Origin: an uncultured Prevotella sp.
GTDB taxonomy: Bacteria > Bacteroidota > Bacteroidia > Bacteroidales > Bacteroidaceae
NCBI GenBank assembly: GCA_905233425.1
Contig: CAJOEC010000003.1
Coordinates: 43,244-107,243, forward strand
Reading direction: 5' to 3'
DNA length: 64,000 bases
Shown: positions 62,289 through 64,000 of the stretch, in pieces
How positions within the stretch are numbered: the first letter of the stretch is position 1
How the letters are laid out: each line of letters opens with the position of its first letter
The notes under the pieces: model-generated
Told to the model about the DNA's origin: nothing
What the model saw: the letters and a program-made list of their open reading frames with translations, nothing else
Databases searched by the model: none
Translations under genes and position numbers: made by a program

Positions 62289-63536
62289 CTATTTGCGCAG
62301 CAGACGGTCAATCTCGTCAAACTGCCGTCCCATGTTCAGGTTGAGATAAATGCGGTATAGCGCCGGTCCCCATTTGCTTTTCTCGTCGGGCATCATGGCG
62401 CGGTAGCGTTCCATGTAGGGCTTTGCCTTCTGGTAGGCCTGTTTCACCAGTTTGTGCTCCTTCTTCGCGTCCAAGCGGTCGGCGATGTTTATGTATGCCG
62501 TGCCGACGTTGAAATAAGGTTCGGGCAGGCTGTCGTTGAGCATTATCAGCCGGTCGCCAGTCTTTATGCTCTCGGCATAGCGTCCCATCTGCAGCAATGT
62601 GGTGCTCTTGGCGAAGAGGAACAGCTGGCTCGAGTCGTTCACGGCTAAGGCGCTGTCGGCAATGGCCAGCGCACGGTCGTGGAGGCCACGCGAGGTGTAG
62701 GCGTCGAACAGGCGGGGGAAGAAATAGCGGGACAGGGGGTAGCGACGGAATCCCTCCTGCAGCGTCTGCACATACAGCTCGTCGTCCTTCAGCCACAGGC
62801 GCGCCTCGGCTATGAACTGCAGCGTGAAGTCGGCCTTCGCCGTGTCGCCCAGCGCCAGCTCGCGGTGGCGCAGCGTGAGCACGGGGTCGCGGAGCATATA
62901 GCCGCAGTAGGTGGCCCAGTAGGCGGCCTGAGGCATACGAGGGTCAAGGTAGCTTCCGCCGCCCGTGCCCGACAGCACGAGCGAGTCGTAGCGGTAGGCC
63001 CCGAAGAGCGGCTGGCGGGCGCAGTCTATGTAGGTCTCGAAATAGTCGAAGCCCTCCTTCCACTGGCTTTTCCTGACGTGGAAGATGCCACCGTTGAAGA
63101 GGTTCACACGGTAGGTGTTCTGCTCCTCGGCGTGGCTGCGGCGGTGCTCGGGGGCAAGGCTGTCGAGCGTCTCGGCCACCGTCACCATGCGCTTTGCAAG
63201 GGCGAAGAACGCCGCCGTGTCCTGTTTCTGTTTCAGGTAGAGACGCTCGTTGGCCTGCAAGTATTTGCCGTGCACAATGTCGTACATCGCGTCCCACAGA
63301 CGCTTGTTCTGTCGGTTGGCCGAGTCCTTCAGCAGCGGGGCTATCAGCTTCTCGGCGTCGTCGAACTTACGGTTCTTCACGAGTGTGCGAGCCTGGCCCA
63401 GGGACAGGCGCACGGACGGCGTTTTCGGCTTCTGCGCAAAGGCCGTGCCGACAAGAAGAAGCAGCGACAGCAATGCCGCGTAACGAACTATCGATACCGA
63501 ATACAGGACTTTCACCCCACTATGCTTAATCATCAT
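62289..63536 (-). CDS. TPR-repeat periplasmic protein
   Basis: 415 residues with a signal peptide (YAALLSLLLLVGTAFA). Helical repeats run throughout (ARTLVKNRKFDDAEKLIAPL, DRALAIADSALAVNDSSQLF, YFNVGTAYINIADRLDAKKE), consistent with TPR. The function is unknown. It is the first gene before the T9SS plug gene and may be an envelope scaffold. The promoter is at 63565-63572. Confidence 0.82.
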   Translation of the reverse strand: MMIKHSGVKVLYSVSIVRYAALLSLLLLVGTAFAQKPKTPSVRLSLGQARTLVKNRKFDDAEKLIAPLLKDSANRQNKRLWDAMYDIVHGKYLQANERLYLKQKQDTAAFFALAKRMVTVAETLDSLAPEHRRSHAEEQNTYRVNLFNGGIFHVRKSQWKEGFDYFETYIDCARQPLFGAYRYDSLVLSGTGGGSYLDPRMPQAAYWATYCGYMLRDPVLTLRHRELALGDTAKADFTLQFIAEARLWLKDDELYVQTLQEGFRRYPLSRYFFPRLFDAYTSRGLHDRALAIADSALAVNDSSQLFLFAKSTTLLQMGRYAESIKTGDRLIMLNDSLPEPYFNVGTAYINIADRLDAKKEHKLVKQAYQKAKPYMERYRAMMPDEKSKWGPALYRIYLNLNMGRQFDEIDRLLRK

Positions 63537-63564
63537 TCTGCCAGTGTCTTGTTTTTTGAAAGCG

Positions 63565-63572
63565 CAAAATTA
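63565..63572 (-). promoter_or_regulatory. Promoter -7 element for the TPR / T9SS plug operon
   Basis: TAATTTTG on the minus strand, 28 bp before the ATG at 63536. Confidence 0.65.
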
Positions 63573-63650
63573 CGAAGAAAAAGCTGAACAGCTGAAACTT
63601 TCCCCCCCAAAAAAACCTTTAAGAATATAAAACCTGTTAAATAAGGCGGA

Positions 63651-63727
63651 AACGCATTATAATTATTTTGGAAACGAATTTGAATAATTATCATAATTTT
63701 GACCACGAATTTGAATATAATTATATA
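63651..63727 (+). repeat. AT-rich repeat, copy D
   Basis: AACGCATTATAATTATTTTG, GGAAACGAATTTGAATAATT and CCACGAATTTGAA match copy A at 11064 almost base for base, 52 kb away. Confidence 0.8.
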
Positions 63728-63777
63728 CATCACTACCGACACAAGACAATAATTAAAACTTTTATATGATTTCAATA

Positions 63778-63828
63778 TCACAATGTCATACTTGCTCATT
63801 ATCAAGTAGTTAATGCGTGACATTGTGA
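63778..63828. repeat. Perfect two-part inverted repeat
   Basis: TCACAATGTCA-TACTTG, loop CTCATTAT, CAAGTA, spacer, TGACATTGTGA. Both stem parts (11 bp and 6 bp) are perfect. No gene follows before the window ends, so it could be an operator or RNA hairpin for a gene beyond the window. A 15-bp direct repeat, TTGAAAAGTTTGCGA, follows at 63872 and 63893. Confidence 0.6.
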
Positions 63829-63937
63829 CATTAGCGGGCTGTTTTAGGCGGTATTCACGTAAAAAAAACGATTGAAAAGTTTGCGAAAATGGTTGAAAAG
63901 TTTGCGACCTGTACGGTTGAAAGTCTATGCAAGGAAA

Positions 63938-64000
63938 GCTCCGAAGGAGCGATAGACTACAGACGGGGGTGAAACCCCCGGTAATAGGAATTGAAATGTA
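63938..64000 (+). repeat. Hairpin repeat cut by the window edge
   Basis: GCTCC-GAA-GGAGC is followed by CGGGGGT-GAA-ACCCCCG. It has the same small-loop style as 11174-11325. Nothing else is seen from 63829 to 64000. Confidence 0.5.

Overview
The window looks like a chromosomal segment of a Prevotella-type Bacteroidetes (Prevotellaceae). The evidence is the recurring TAnnTTTG promoter element, a serine palmitoyltransferase gene, a type IX secretion plug protein, PCMD and calycin-like surface proteins, large plant-polysaccharide enzymes (GH115-GH43 fusion, GH127, CE1 esterase), and many copies of hairpin-forming intergenic repeats. This is inference from protein families and sequence style; no 16S gene is present.

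Positions 1-10450 form an AT-rich accessory island unlike the rest of the window. It holds the 3' end of a TPR protein, a 1554-residue DUF4062-STAND NTPase-beta-propeller-zinc-ribbon protein, a small Trp-rich membrane protein, a membrane protein with a split zinc ribbon, a CASTOR/POLLUX-like ion-channel homologue with a RyR-like C-terminus, and a stand-alone RyR-domain protein translationally coupled to it (ATGA overlap). I read this as a candidate undescribed sensor-plus-membrane-effector conflict system; it is the best lead in the window.

Positions 10451-12842 hold a structured noncoding stretch and a CE1 esterase bracketed by inverted copies of a ~75-bp repeat. A minus-strand gene group (12833-19272) encodes a glycosyltransferase, a soluble hybrid histidine kinase, an EEP-family protein, a fucose/arabinose-isomerase-like protein, a cysteine-desulfurase-like enzyme and a small unknown protein. 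Plus-strand housekeeping follows: a Zn/Cd-type P-type ATPase, coaBC, a radical SAM protein, an aminotransferase, metH and metF. Then come GH127 (minus), the GGGtGRT / NifU-like pair, a diacylglycerol-kinase-family lipid kinase with a tiny Cys-rich membrane protein, and the divergent serine palmitoyltransferase.

Positions 36950-38780 carry a leader-peptide-plus-terminator unit and the scar of an exopolysaccharide locus: a 3'-truncated ATP-grasp gene fused to the 3' end of a BY-kinase gene. Next, on the minus strand, are a KASIII enzyme, a complete RND efflux set (adaptor, pump, outer-membrane factor) and a CPA2 antiporter, with large hairpin repeats between the RND genes. From 48521 the plus strand encodes an outer-membrane protein, an imelysin lipoprotein and a di-haem oxidoreductase (probable iron uptake), then GH115-GH43, PCMD lipoprotein, beta-barrel protein and calycin/PCMD protein. 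The window closes with a type IX secretion plug protein and a TPR protein on the minus strand.

A theme across the window is repeat invasion. Several short repeat families occur between genes, and repeat-like sequences also sit in frame inside genes, always at linkers or loops (P-type ATPase, CoaBC, MetH, outer-membrane factor, GH115-GH43, and a signal peptide).
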